The notes: generated by a model not told the origin, from the sequence alone. Shown: positions 9,083 to 17,338, counted from the first letter of the stretch. The stretch is 64,000 nucleotides of DNA from Prevotella sp. 10(H) (GCF_000711235.1 NZ_JOMI01000001.1:682001-746000), one strand, 5' to 3'. Numbers and translations: made by a program.

Positions 9083-10948
9083 ATGGCAGATAAAATTCCT
9101 GTAATAAAAATCAGTAATAAGGATGAAGAAAAAACGTATGAAAAAGCTATAAAACAAATAGAATATTTATTTAAGAATATGGATAAGCTATTATCCGAAT
9201 TAAATAGCTCTTCATTAAAAAAAGACAGGGCAGAAATCTTGTTAAACGTTATCAACTCACTTGAGAAGACGATACAAGATTCCAAATCAATATTATTGTT
9301 TGATAAAAATAAGAATGAAGAAGCATTAAAAAAGCTTTCGACTTTAAAGAAACAGCTTAGTGAACCTGTTAAATCTAAATTAGCGAAAGATGATTCATTG
9401 TCGAATCCAAATAAAGAAAATGTCTCAAACCCTTCATTTCTTGATTATAAGACATTAATATATGAAGGAAAATTAGATAGTTCCGGCTCTAAACAAGGTA
9501 AGAACAAAAAAGAAGTCAAGCTAAAGAAAGCAAAAGATGAATTTGATGAAATCAAACAATTTCTCGCAAAGGAGTATAGTGAGTTAGAAAAATTTGAAGA
9601 AAAACATAAGGTAAAAGCAACCGAGCAGCGCACACAGTTGATAGAGATTGATAATAAAGCAACAAAAAAATACGAAGATGCTGTTGAAAAGGCGAATAAA
9701 GAGCCTACAGGCATATTTGGAAAAGCTGCAAAATGGGGAGAAAATCAATTAAATAAAGCAAAAGATCTTGTATCCCCGATCACCAGTTTGATATCACCAA
9801 TCTCTGGTTACGTAAAAATCGGAATGAAAGCTTGGGATGTAGGAAAGAAAATATTTACGCTTAATAGTAATCTTAACAAAGAAATAGATGCTTTTAAACG
9901 TGAACTCGTAGAAATTGCTGAAAAATATGATATAATACGTATTGGCGCAATAAAGAATGGGAAAAGTATAAGTGACAGTCTTTTTAGTACAGATTTATCT
10001 AATCGTTTAACAAAAGGAATGGATGGCTATAATGCAGCTATACAAAAAGAACAGTCCTTAATGGAAAAGCTTGGCAATACCCATATTGTCGTTGGCAAAA
10101 AAAAGAAAAAGTTTATGGGGCTTTTCAATTATAAGACTGTAGAAATTACAGAAAGCGTTCTTACTGGCTATAAGAAAGTTTTAGGTACAGAAGAAGATTT
10201 AATCGATAAGACTACAGGGCGGATAAACAAAGATATGGCAAATGCCCTGCTTAATAGTGGTAAGCTAAGAGATGATGCAAAAAAAACCATTGAAAATATT
10301 TTAGCAGCCCAAGAAGCAGCTGATGCCGCAATGGCACAGGTCAACGAAGTTCTTCAGAGCGTGGCAGGAAACATCGGAACCAGTTTGCAAACAGCACTTG
10401 TAGATGCTTTTAAAGCAGGAACAAGTGAAGCAGAAGTGTTCGGTAAATCCATATCAGATATTTTAGAGAATTGGATTGCCCAAACTATGTTCTCTGCTGT
10501 TTTTGGATCGCAACTAAAGGAACTGGAAGATAGGATGAAGAAAACAGTCGATAATGATGGCGACATAAGTGAAGACATTGTCTGGTTTTACAAGAATTAT
10601 CAATCTGGAGTTGATAAATTTAATAAAGGGCTTTTTGATGCAAAAAAACAGATAAAAGATAGTTCCGGACTTGATATTTTCTCTACCGATATTCCCCAAC
10701 CTACTACAGGGAAAGGTCTCGCTTCCATAACACAGGATTCTGCAAATCAGCTCAATGGCAGTTTCGAAAACATGTTGCGCTACACGAGTGCTATTCATGA
10801 TAATACAGAACAGTCGCTACTGGTGCATCGGACAATGCAATCGCAACTCAATCGCATCGCCGATAATACTGAGTATTGCCGCTATCTGGAAAATGTAAAA
10901 AATAGTCTTGAAGAAATACAAACGAAAGGAGTGAAACTGAAATCATGA
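9083..10948 (+). CDS. Phage tail tape measure protein
   Basis: A 621-residue protein that would set tail length and fill the tail tube. The first 200 residues are lysine/glutamate-rich coiled coil. A hydrophobic, glycine-containing stretch (about 215-255, with SPITSLISPISGYVKIG) follows, then further coiled coil and a small-residue helix (about 405-480, NIGTSLQTALVDAFKAGTS). The C-terminus has the repeated asparagine-containing helix typical of Bacteroidota tape measures (AIHDNTEQSLLVHRTMQSQ, RIADNTEY). It starts one base after the chaperone extension and overlaps the next gene by ATGA at 10945-10948. At the rough family rule of about 0.15 nm per residue the tail would be near 90 nm. This identification is among the firmest in the module. 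Confidence 0.8.
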   Translation: MADKIPVIKISNKDEEKTYEKAIKQIEYLFKNMDKLLSELNSSSLKKDRAEILLNVINSLEKTIQDSKSILLFDKNKNEEALKKLSTLKKQLSEPVKSKLAKDDSLSNPNKENVSNPSFLDYKTLIYEGKLDSSGSKQGKNKKEVKLKKAKDEFDEIKQFLAKEYSELEKFEEKHKVKATEQRTQLIEIDNKATKKYEDAVEKANKEPTGIFGKAAKWGENQLNKAKDLVSPITSLISPISGYVKIGMKAWDVGKKIFTLNSNLNKEIDAFKRELVEIAEKYDIIRIGAIKNGKSISDSLFSTDLSNRLTKGMDGYNAAIQKEQSLMEKLGNTHIVVGKKKKKFMGLFNYKTVEITESVLTGYKKVLGTEEDLIDKTTGRINKDMANALLNSGKLRDDAKKTIENILAAQEAADAAMAQVNEVLQSVAGNIGTSLQTALVDAFKAGTSEAEVFGKSISDILENWIAQTMFSAVFGSQLKELEDRMKKTVDNDGDISEDIVWFYKNYQSGVDKFNKGLFDAKKQIKDSSGLDIFSTDIPQPTTGKGLASITQDSANQLNGSFENMLRYTSAIHDNTEQSLLVHRTMQSQLNRIADNTEYCRYLENVKNSLEEIQTKGVKLKS

Positions 10949-11910
10949 GTAAAGAAAGTTGTATAATAGACGGGAAAGACATAGCTGATTTTGGCATGTT
11001 TATCCTAAAAGGGGGAGACTATGACCTCCTCCCCTTTCCGGAACGGATAGAACCGACGCAAAATGATTGGTATGAAGAAGATGGGGTAGATGTAGACCTC
11101 AGTGAAGTGTTTTTTAAATCCAAAAATGTGACTCTTAATTTCTATATATCGGCAGACACAGTGGCTGAGTTTGAATATAACCTCGACTATTTTCATCGGT
11201 TGATAAGTAAACCCAAACCAAGAAAATTCTATATCCGCGAATTTGGAAAAGAATTTGCTTTACGTTATATCTCTTGTCCATCGTATACCCAAAACAGTGG
11301 CCTTCTTGTAAATGGAAGGAAAAGTGGGGAAATAAGTGTAAACTTCACGATGGATAACCCGTTACACTTATTCTCTAAGCCGCAGAATCTTATTCCAAAT
11401 ATATCCCGGCCTTCGTTATCGTATGTGGAGATAAATGATTATGACCTTTCTAAATTCGGTATTATTGTGAACCAGTGTTACAATACAGCCTTAAATCTGT
11501 CGGGGGCAAAAGAGCCGTTAGTAAAGACTTTCGAAAAGCAAAGCGGAGCGGATATACTTTACCCCGAAGATGCTAGAGAGATACGACAGACATTGAAAAA
11601 TAAGCAAATAGTTATAAAGTGCACTATGATAGCCGATTCGCGTGAAACATTCTATTATAATTATGAAGCTCTATTCAATAACCTGACGAAACCTGAACCG
11701 ATACTGCTATCCACACAATACGAAGATTTTGAATGTTACTATTCGGCAATGCAGAATTTCGAAAAGTTAGAGCCATTCAGTAAACGGATAAAAGTAAAAT
11801 TCGACCTCGTACTGACAATTGTAAAACCAAACCGCCCTGTACGTGTATTGGCTGCCGAAGACGGCAGACCAATGATGACCGAAGACGGTAGGTATCTGAT
11901 TTTAATTTAA
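10945..11910 (+). CDS. Distal tail (Dit-like) protein with two related halves
   Basis: A 321-residue protein in the position of the distal tail protein, which joins the tube to the tip. The first half (about 5-140) has the order IDGKDIADFGMFIL, a strand-rich part, and YNLDYFHRLISKPKPRKFYI. The second half (about 165-285) repeats it as INDYDLSKFGIIV, a charged part, and YNYEALFNNLTKPEPILL, so the protein looks like an internal duplication of one Dit-type beta-sandwich. It ends with a short proline- and arginine-rich tail and VLAAEDGRPMMTEDGRYL, a small imperfect repeat. Its ATG overlaps the tape measure stop, indicating coupled translation. Function is inferred from fold pattern and gene order. 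Confidence 0.62.
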   Translation: MSKESCIIDGKDIADFGMFILKGGDYDLLPFPERIEPTQNDWYEEDGVDVDLSEVFFKSKNVTLNFYISADTVAEFEYNLDYFHRLISKPKPRKFYIREFGKEFALRYISCPSYTQNSGLLVNGRKSGEISVNFTMDNPLHLFSKPQNLIPNISRPSLSYVEINDYDLSKFGIIVNQCYNTALNLSGAKEPLVKTFEKQSGADILYPEDAREIRQTLKNKQIVIKCTMIADSRETFYYNYEALFNNLTKPEPILLSTQYEDFECYYSAMQNFEKLEPFSKRIKVKFDLVLTIVKPNRPVRVLAAEDGRPMMTEDGRYLILI

Positions 11911-11950
11911 AAAAGTAAACCCTAATTGATAATTCGTAAACTTCAAAAGA

Positions 11951-14815
11951 ATGGAAATAACACTATATATTCCCAAAGACAATAAATTTGAGGAACTGCT
12001 AGTAAACGTAGACGACAACAGCTACCACTACAGAGAGATAATGAGTGACGACAATGTTATTCTCAATTTCTCGCTTGCCGATTTTATAGACTTGCCTGTT
12101 GGCACTTATTTTATGTATAAGGGAGTTCATAAATATACACTCTATAGTCCCGAAAATTTTAAAAAGAACCATAGCCAACACTATGATTATACCCTGACAT
12201 TGGAATCAGAGCAGGCGCAACTGAAGACTATAAAATTCAAAATGTTTGTAGCAAAATATGAGAACGGAATTGCCACAAAGATGGATACTGCGCCGCGCCT
12301 GAAATTCTCATTTACAGGTACGCCTTACGAATTTGCTAAGTTGATGGCCGACAACCTCAACCTTAGCGGCAACGAAACAGGCTGGAAAGCCAATGAGAAC
12401 ACCTGTATAAAAAGCGAACGAGTAACTCTCGACTTCAACCACGACTACTGCTTTGATGTACTGTCACGTATTGCCGAAGCCTTCAATACCGAATGGGAGA
12501 TAGAAGGGCGCGAGATACGCTTTGCAAAAGTGGAGAAAATGAAGGAATCGGCTATCAGCCTCTCATATGGTTACCAGAGAGGGATATTGGGAGGTATACA
12601 ACGTCGGCAGTTCGACACGTCGAAGGTAATAAACCGCGTGTGGATACAGGGTGGCGACCGTAATATCCGCTGGGACGAATATGGGAGCGAAACCCTACAT
12701 ATGCCTATAGACAACACGGTGCGCTTTGATGGTACATACTTTGACGATGATGCCGCCAATGCGGATAAATTTGACTCTGAAAAGGCGGTAGAATACCACA
12801 CCGATAGCACAGGCTGCTATGTGGAGCGCACCGACCGAAAAGGCCCTTTGCTGGAAGACAGCCTCGATGTATCGAAGGTGTATCCTATGTGGGAAAGTAA
12901 AGTGGAGAAGGCAGAAAAAGGTACAACCAACGACTTCTGGTATTTCTGGGACAGTAAGATACCAGACTCACTCAACTTTTCGAAACAGGCGTTGCCTGAG
13001 GAGAAGATGACGGTTATTTTCCAGACGGGAATGCTTGCCGGCAGAGAGTTTGAAGTAGTATATATGCATGATGAACCGAATGTAAAAAAACGCTTCCAGC
13101 TGATACCGAAGGAAGAAAACGGCCAGACTGTTCCCGATAGTTACCTATGTCCGAAAGAAGGTGATGTATATGCTGTATTCCATATAAAATTGCCGGTGGA
13201 ATATGTGGAAGATGCCGAAAGACGTGCCCGCAATGAGGCGATTAAATACCTTTACGAAAACTCGCTGCCGAAATATACTTACGACTGGCAGCTCGATGGC
13301 ATCTATGCCAAACGTGAATGGGGAGTAAGCGGCGGTATGTTGGGCTGCGGCAACTTTGTGAAGTTCAGTGACCCGCAATTCCTTTCCGAGCCTGTAGATA
13401 TACGTATAACAGCTGTAAAAACCTTGTTGTCGTCATCTCTTTCGCCACAAATCACGATATCTAACAATGTGTCGGGTAAATCGCTGGGTAGCATTATCAA
13501 GGAAATTCCGGCTAAAGAGCAGGAGATAGAAAGGGGTAAGCAGGAAGCGATAGAGTTTTCGAAGCGCCGTTTCCGCGATGCTAAAGAAACAATGGAGATG
13601 CTGAAAGAATCACTTCTTAATTTCTCGGAGGGAGTTAATCCTATCACCGTGCAAACCATGATGATGCTGGTAGGCGATGAAAGCCTGCAGTTCCGCTTTG
13701 TGGATAATCAAAATAAACCAGTTAAGGATTCTCAATTCGTATATGATCAGGAAAACAAAAAACTGATAACGGAAAACAAGAATACATATCTGCAGCATCT
13801 GACTTTGGGAATCAAAGACATTACTTCCGAAAATGGAAAGAAAAACGAATATAAGACATGGCAGATGCCAGCTTCGGGATGGGAATCGGACGTTATTACT
13901 GATGCCGATGCAAAATATTATCTGTATGCTAAATGCCGCAAAAACGGATCGGAAGGTATTTATCAGATAAGCACCACTGCTATAGCCATGGATAAAGAAG
14001 ACCTACCGGATTATTACTTCCTTGTTGGCATCTTAAATTCGGAGTTTGAAGGAGTAAGAAGTTATGTGCCTTTATCCGGATTTACAGAAATATTACCGGG
14101 AAGGATAACAACAGACAGAGTAGTATCGGCTGACGGAGAAAGCTTTATGGACTTGGCAAATAATGCTTTTAGGATTGGGGATGAGAATAGTAGCTTGGAT
14201 TGGAATGTGAGTGAAGATGAGCAGTTGAGTATTAGAAACTCGAATTTTGAGATAAAGGATGCTAAAAATGAAAGCATAGCTAAGATAGATGGACTAAGTG
14301 GAGCTGCGATGTTTGGCAAAGGACAGAATATATTTAATGCTGATGGCTCCTTTTCTTTTGCAAATAATAATTTCTTGTATGATTTGATTAATGGGCTGGA
14401 GATTACGGGAAAGATTGAAAGCAATAAAGAAGGACGTCGATTTGTTATAGACCCAGAAGAAAGAGCATTTATAATGAAAAATGGTGATGATAAGGAACTC
14501 GCTAAGATGTCTTTCAACATAGTAGGTGAAAGATTATTCCCTTATTTACAACTAAGTGAATATGAGGGTGATAGAATTCGAAGGGAAACATTATTGCATA
14601 CGGAACTTTTATGGCTAACATACTACGTTAGAGATGAAAGAAGATTATCGTCGATGCTTATGCCAGGCGATATTTTTTTGAGAGGAGAATCTTCATTCTC
14701 TGTATCGACCATAAATGATCCCCTGAAAGTTATAATGAAAAACTTACCAACTGATGGCCAATTATTGGAACCAGGACAATTGTGGAGAAATGGAAATGAG
14801 TTAAGAATTAAATAA
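11951..14815 (+). CDS. Tail hub/tip protein (Tal/receptor-binding-type), with swappable C-terminal tip
   Basis: A 954-residue protein, the last structural gene of the tail module. Residues 1 to about 330 look like a tail hub domain of the gp27/Tal kind (strand-rich, with TGTPYEFAKLMADNLNLSG and a second hub-like part ending RVWIQGGDRNIRW). A coiled coil at about 518-555 (KEQEIERGKQEAIEFSKRRF) is followed by a beta-rich fibre region. From about residue 695 (GILNSEFEGVRSYVPLSG) to about 770 it is almost identical to the orphan module at 15631, and after about residue 845 it diverges. The final 100 residues would be the exposed, receptor-recognising tip. It is followed 9 bases later by the stop of a convergent lipoprotein gene. 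Confidence 0.7.
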   Translation: MEITLYIPKDNKFEELLVNVDDNSYHYREIMSDDNVILNFSLADFIDLPVGTYFMYKGVHKYTLYSPENFKKNHSQHYDYTLTLESEQAQLKTIKFKMFVAKYENGIATKMDTAPRLKFSFTGTPYEFAKLMADNLNLSGNETGWKANENTCIKSERVTLDFNHDYCFDVLSRIAEAFNTEWEIEGREIRFAKVEKMKESAISLSYGYQRGILGGIQRRQFDTSKVINRVWIQGGDRNIRWDEYGSETLHMPIDNTVRFDGTYFDDDAANADKFDSEKAVEYHTDSTGCYVERTDRKGPLLEDSLDVSKVYPMWESKVEKAEKGTTNDFWYFWDSKIPDSLNFSKQALPEEKMTVIFQTGMLAGREFEVVYMHDEPNVKKRFQLIPKEENGQTVPDSYLCPKEGDVYAVFHIKLPVEYVEDAERRARNEAIKYLYENSLPKYTYDWQLDGIYAKREWGVSGGMLGCGNFVKFSDPQFLSEPVDIRITAVKTLLSSSLSPQITISNNVSGKSLGSIIKEIPAKEQEIERGKQEAIEFSKRRFRDAKETMEMLKESLLNFSEGVNPITVQTMMMLVGDESLQFRFVDNQNKPVKDSQFVYDQENKKLITENKNTYLQHLTLGIKDITSENGKKNEYKTWQMPASGWESDVITDADAKYYLYAKCRKNGSEGIYQISTTAIAMDKEDLPDYYFLVGILNSEFEGVRSYVPLSGFTEILPGRITTDRVVSADGESFMDLANNAFRIGDENSSLDWNVSEDEQLSIRNSNFEIKDAKNESIAKIDGLSGAAMFGKGQNIFNADGSFSFANNNFLYDLINGLEITGKIESNKEGRRFVIDPEERAFIMKNGDDKELAKMSFNIVGERLFPYLQLSEYEGDRIRRETLLHTELLWLTYYVRDERRLSSMLMPGDIFLRGESSFSVSTINDPLKVIMKNLPTDGQLLEPGQLWRNGNELRIK

Positions 14816-14824
14816 CTCTTAGCT

Positions 14825-15475
14825 TTATTGAGGATATTGTGTTGGGTCTGATTTATCAGTTATACGAATACCAGTTAATGAAGATTCTAGTGCAAAAATA
14901 TTCTTTGTATCTTTTATTAGAACAAAAGCGAAATCAGTTCGAACACAACCATTATAATCTGTAAAGAAGTATATCTCTGTTATAGATTTATCCTCTATAG
15001 GGATTTCGGCAGAGGACATTCCTTTTGATAAATTTCCTAATTCACCGAGCTTATAATATTTATTATCTTTTTTATATGCTGCAACACAATTAGGTAATAC
15101 TACATCTGCACTTTGTACAAAAACAAAGCTAGTATAATCCTGTTTTTTTAATATAGCAATGTTGATAGAACTAATTAAATCTCCATAAGATGCAGAAATA
15201 GTCACCATTCCATCAGCTATGGCAGTTAATTCACCTGTATTGGAAACAGTGGCTACTTTTGTATCGGACGATTTCCATATCAACTCAGGCAGTTTTATAT
15301 TACTTGGTTCATGAATTGTGGTTAGTTGATATTTATCGCCAATATAGAGGTCTTTATCCGGTTGGTTTATTTTTAGAGACGTTAGTATAACATGTTCTTT
15401 TTCATCATCACTCCCACAGGCAGTGAATAAAGTAAAGGAAAATACAAGTGATAATAAAAATAATAGTTTGTTCAT
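14825..15475 (-). CDS. Ig-like (BIG2) lipoprotein A, variable C-terminus, paired with the tail tip
   Basis: A 216-residue lipoprotein: signal peptide and lipobox LFTA-C with C20 followed by GSDDE, a charged start often seen on surface-exposed Bacteroidota lipoproteins. Residues 30-115 form a bacterial Ig-like domain of the BIG2 type (LKINQPDKDLYIGDKYQL, WKSSDTKVATVSNTGELTAI, VTISASYGD). Residues from about 116 to 205 match the second lipoprotein (16440-17090) hardly at all, while the last residues (DKSDPTQYP) match again. It is convergent with the tip gene, 9 bases apart, and has its own promoter (-7 box at 15499-15506). It may protect the producer from its own tail or block a receptor, like phage T5 Llp. 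That role is inference. Confidence 0.7.
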   Translation of the reverse strand: MNKLLFLLSLVFSFTLFTACGSDDEKEHVILTSLKINQPDKDLYIGDKYQLTTIHEPSNIKLPELIWKSSDTKVATVSNTGELTAIADGMVTISASYGDLISSINIAILKKQDYTSFVFVQSADVVLPNCVAAYKKDNKYYKLGELGNLSKGMSSAEIPIEDKSITEIYFFTDYNGCVRTDFAFVLIKDTKNIFALESSLTGIRITDKSDPTQYPQ

Positions 15476-15498
15476 AAATGTTTGATGTTTATTTTTTA

Positions 15499-15506
15499 CA
15501 AATGTA
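15499..15506 (-). promoter_or_regulatory. Bacteroidota -7 box for lipoprotein A
   Basis: The minus strand reads TACATTTG, matching TAnnTTTG, 24 bases upstream of the ATG at 15475. The same box stands at the same place in front of lipoprotein B (17114-17121), so each lipoprotein has its own promoter independent of the tail operon. Confidence 0.6.
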
Positions 15507-15534
15507 GAGTTTTTTTTTATTGATTGATGTTTTT

Positions 15535-15566
15535 AGCCTGAATATTCTTAACAGATTATTCAGGCT
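15535..15566. repeat. Inverted repeat in the cassette spacer (copy 1)
   Basis: AGCCTGAATA (15535-15544) and TATTCAGGCT (15557-15566) form a perfect 10-bp inverted repeat with a 12-base centre. It lies between the lipoprotein A promoter and the orphan tip module and recurs unchanged at 17150-17181. It is not followed by a long T run on either side. It could be a weak terminator that insulates the two genes or a recombination target. Confidence 0.7.
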
Positions 15567-15630
15567 ATTTAAAAGAATTACAATGGAAAATATAGTAAAA
15601 GATGTTACGTTTGTTACTTTTTAACAATTC

Positions 15631-16443
15631 ATGATAGGAATAGCAAATTCTGAGTTTGAGGAGGAAAGGAGTTCTGTGCCTTTATCCGGATCTACAGAAA
15701 TATTGCCGGGAAGGATAACAACGGACAGGGTGGTATCGGCTGACGGAAAAAGCTTTATGGACTTGGCAAATAATGCTTTTAGGATTGGGGATGAAAGCAG
15801 TAGCTTGGATTGGAATGTGAGTAAGGATGAGCAGTTGAGTATAAGGAATGCAAATTTTGAGATAAATAATTCAAAAGGTGAAATTATTTCTCGTATAGAC
15901 GGAGAGAGTGGGGCTGCTGTTTTTGGGAAAGGGAAAAACCAGTTTAAGGATGATGGTTCTTTTTCTTTTGCTGATGGGAATTTTCTTTACGATATAATTG
16001 ATGGTTTATCTGTTATTGGTAAATTTCAAAGTAATAAGAACGGAAATAGAATTATTGTTAATCCTGAAACTAGATGCTTAGAAATGTATAATAAAAGTAA
16101 TGAAAAAATACTCTCAATGTCTTTTACTGAGTATGAGAATGGTATTATACAACCACTTTTCGAATGTTATACTTATTCTGCAAATAAAGAGAAACTATAT
16201 TCAACTCTAATAACAGGAGGAAGCGTAACAGTTCATAACATAACTAATAATGTGGCTTACTCGATTGATGCATCCAGTATAAAAGTCAGAGATTATGGTA
16301 GTTCAGGAGATGAACATCTATATATTAGCTATAATGATAATACAAAAAAGATGGAGATAAAAATGAAGTTGCCAGATAAAAATCCAATTTCAGGTGAAAG
16401 CAACTGGTTATATATGAAAGATGGTATTGTTAGAATTAGTTAA
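15631..16443 (+). CDS. Orphan tail tip module B (headless paralogue of the hub protein C-terminus)
   Basis: A 270-residue protein equivalent to residues about 694-954 of the tail hub protein, lacking the hub and coiled coil. Bases 15676-15864 are nearly identical to 14068-14256 (LSG.TEILPGRITTDRVVSADG and IRNANFEI). A weaker match continues through GKGxNxFxxDGSFSFA, NFLYDxI and GKxxSNKxG up to about residue 165. The rest is different and ends in its own strand-rich tip. Without the hub it could not assemble into a tail by itself, so it looks like a stored alternative tip that could be moved onto the hub by homologous recombination. The ATG at 15631 may or may not be used. The stop overlaps the convergent lipoprotein B gene by 4 bases. 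Confidence 0.7.
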   Translation: MIGIANSEFEEERSSVPLSGSTEILPGRITTDRVVSADGKSFMDLANNAFRIGDESSSLDWNVSKDEQLSIRNANFEINNSKGEIISRIDGESGAAVFGKGKNQFKDDGSFSFADGNFLYDIIDGLSVIGKFQSNKNGNRIIVNPETRCLEMYNKSNEKILSMSFTEYENGIIQPLFECYTYSANKEKLYSTLITGGSVTVHNITNNVAYSIDASSIKVRDYGSSGDEHLYISYNDNTKKMEIKMKLPDKNPISGESNWLYMKDGIVRIS

Positions 16444-17090
16444 TTAACAGGGTATTGTGTTGGGTCTTTGTCATCAACAACTGTACCTTTTGCATCAGAT
16501 GGGATTGTAATTATATTCTTATATTTTGATTTTAGGGTGAAAGAATTATTTACTTTTATGACTTCACTTATATCAAAATAAAATATGACAATTTCTTTGA
16601 TGTTATCATTTACTATAAACTCTTTTGAGTTTTCATTTTGCTTAATTTTTTCGCATTCTGCTATTTTTCTATATACTGAACCATCAAAATAACCAATAAC
16701 AATATAAGATAGGTCTTTTTTATAGCTATTTTTTATTACAACACTTGTATAATCTTGTATTTTAGAAATAACTAAAGTAATGGAATTAGTCAAATCCCCA
16801 TAAGATGCAGTAATAGTCACTACCCCATCAGCTATGGCAGTTAGTTTACCAGTATTGGAAACAGTGGCTATTTTTGTATCGGAGGATTTCCATACCAGTT
16901 CAGGCAGTTTTACATTGCTTGGCTCATGGGTGATAATTAGCTGATATGTATCACCAATATATAGGTCTTTATCTGGTTGATTTATTTTTAGTGAAGTTAT
17001 TATAACATATTCTTTTTCATCATCACTCCCACATGCAGTGAATAAAGTAAGGGAAAATACAAGTGATAATAAAAGTAATAGTTTGTTCAT
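16440..17090 (-). CDS. Ig-like (BIG2) lipoprotein B, variable C-terminus, paired with orphan tip B
   Basis: A second 216-residue lipoprotein with the same layout as lipoprotein A: lipobox LFTA-C followed by GSDDE, a BIG2 domain (WKSSDTKIATVSNTGKLTAI), then a different C-terminal region (about 116-205, lysine-rich, with IVIGYFDGSVYRKIAE) and the shared ending DKDPTQYP. The first 115 residues are close to 85% identical to lipoprotein A by eye. It converges with, and overlaps by 4 bases, the orphan tip B gene. Its own promoter box is at 17114-17121. The pairing of one variable tip with one variable lipoprotein is the reason to suspect a matched function. The exact role is unknown. Confidence 0.7.
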   Translation of the reverse strand: MNKLLLLLSLVFSLTLFTACGSDDEKEYVIITSLKINQPDKDLYIGDTYQLIITHEPSNVKLPELVWKSSDTKIATVSNTGKLTAIADGVVTITASYGDLTNSITLVISKIQDYTSVVIKNSYKKDLSYIVIGYFDGSVYRKIAECEKIKQNENSKEFIVNDNIKEIVIFYFDISEVIKVNNSFTLKSKYKNIITIPSDAKGTVVDDKDPTQYPVN

Positions 17091-17113
17091 AATAGTTTGA
17101 TGTTTATTTTTTA

Positions 17114-17121
17114 CAAATGTA
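17114..17121 (-). promoter_or_regulatory. Bacteroidota -7 box for lipoprotein B
   Basis: The minus strand reads TACATTTG (TAnnTTTG), 24 bases upstream of the ATG at 17090. The sequence context is nearly identical to that of lipoprotein A, 1615 bases away. Confidence 0.6.
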
Positions 17122-17149
17122 GAGTTTTTTTTAATTGATTGATGTATTT

Positions 17150-17181
17150 AGCCTGAATATTCTTAACAGATTATTCAGGCT
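17150..17181. repeat. Inverted repeat in the cassette spacer (copy 2)
   Basis: AGCCTGAATA and TATTCAGGCT, identical to copy 1 at 15535-15566 and exactly 1615 bases further on. It belongs to a spacer of about 190 bases that is nearly identical in both places, running from the lipoprotein start to the beginning of the tip module. Confidence 0.7.
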
Positions 17182-17245
17182 ATTTAAAAGAATTACAATG
17201 GAAAATATAGTAAAAGCTGTTACATTTGTTACTTTTTAACAATTC

Positions 17246-17338
17246 ATGATAGGAATAGCAAATTCTGAGTTTGAAGGTGTAAGAAGTTATGTTTCGTCAT
17301 ATGGTTTTACAGTCTTGCCTAAATGCATTGCTTATTGA
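17246..17338 (+). pseudogene. Decayed third tip module
   Basis: The ATG and the first residues (MIGIANSEFEGVRSYV) match the start of orphan tip B and, in GVRSYV, the hub protein itself even more closely. The frame then loses similarity (SSYGFTVLPKC, compare SGFTEILPG) and stops after 30 residues. It is the remnant of another cassette, showing that the array once was longer or was cut by a deletion. No lipoprotein follows it. Confidence 0.7.

Noticed and set aside
7093-14815. Extracellular contractile injection system or type VI secretion
   Set aside because: There is no sheath, no baseplate wedge set, no AAA ATPase and no spike/PAAR gene. The gene order is that of a non-contractile siphophage tail.
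14033-17338. A diversity-generating retroelement producing tip variants
   Set aside because: No reverse transcriptase gene and no template repeat with adenine-specific changes is visible. The variable parts differ along whole domains, not at scattered adenines.
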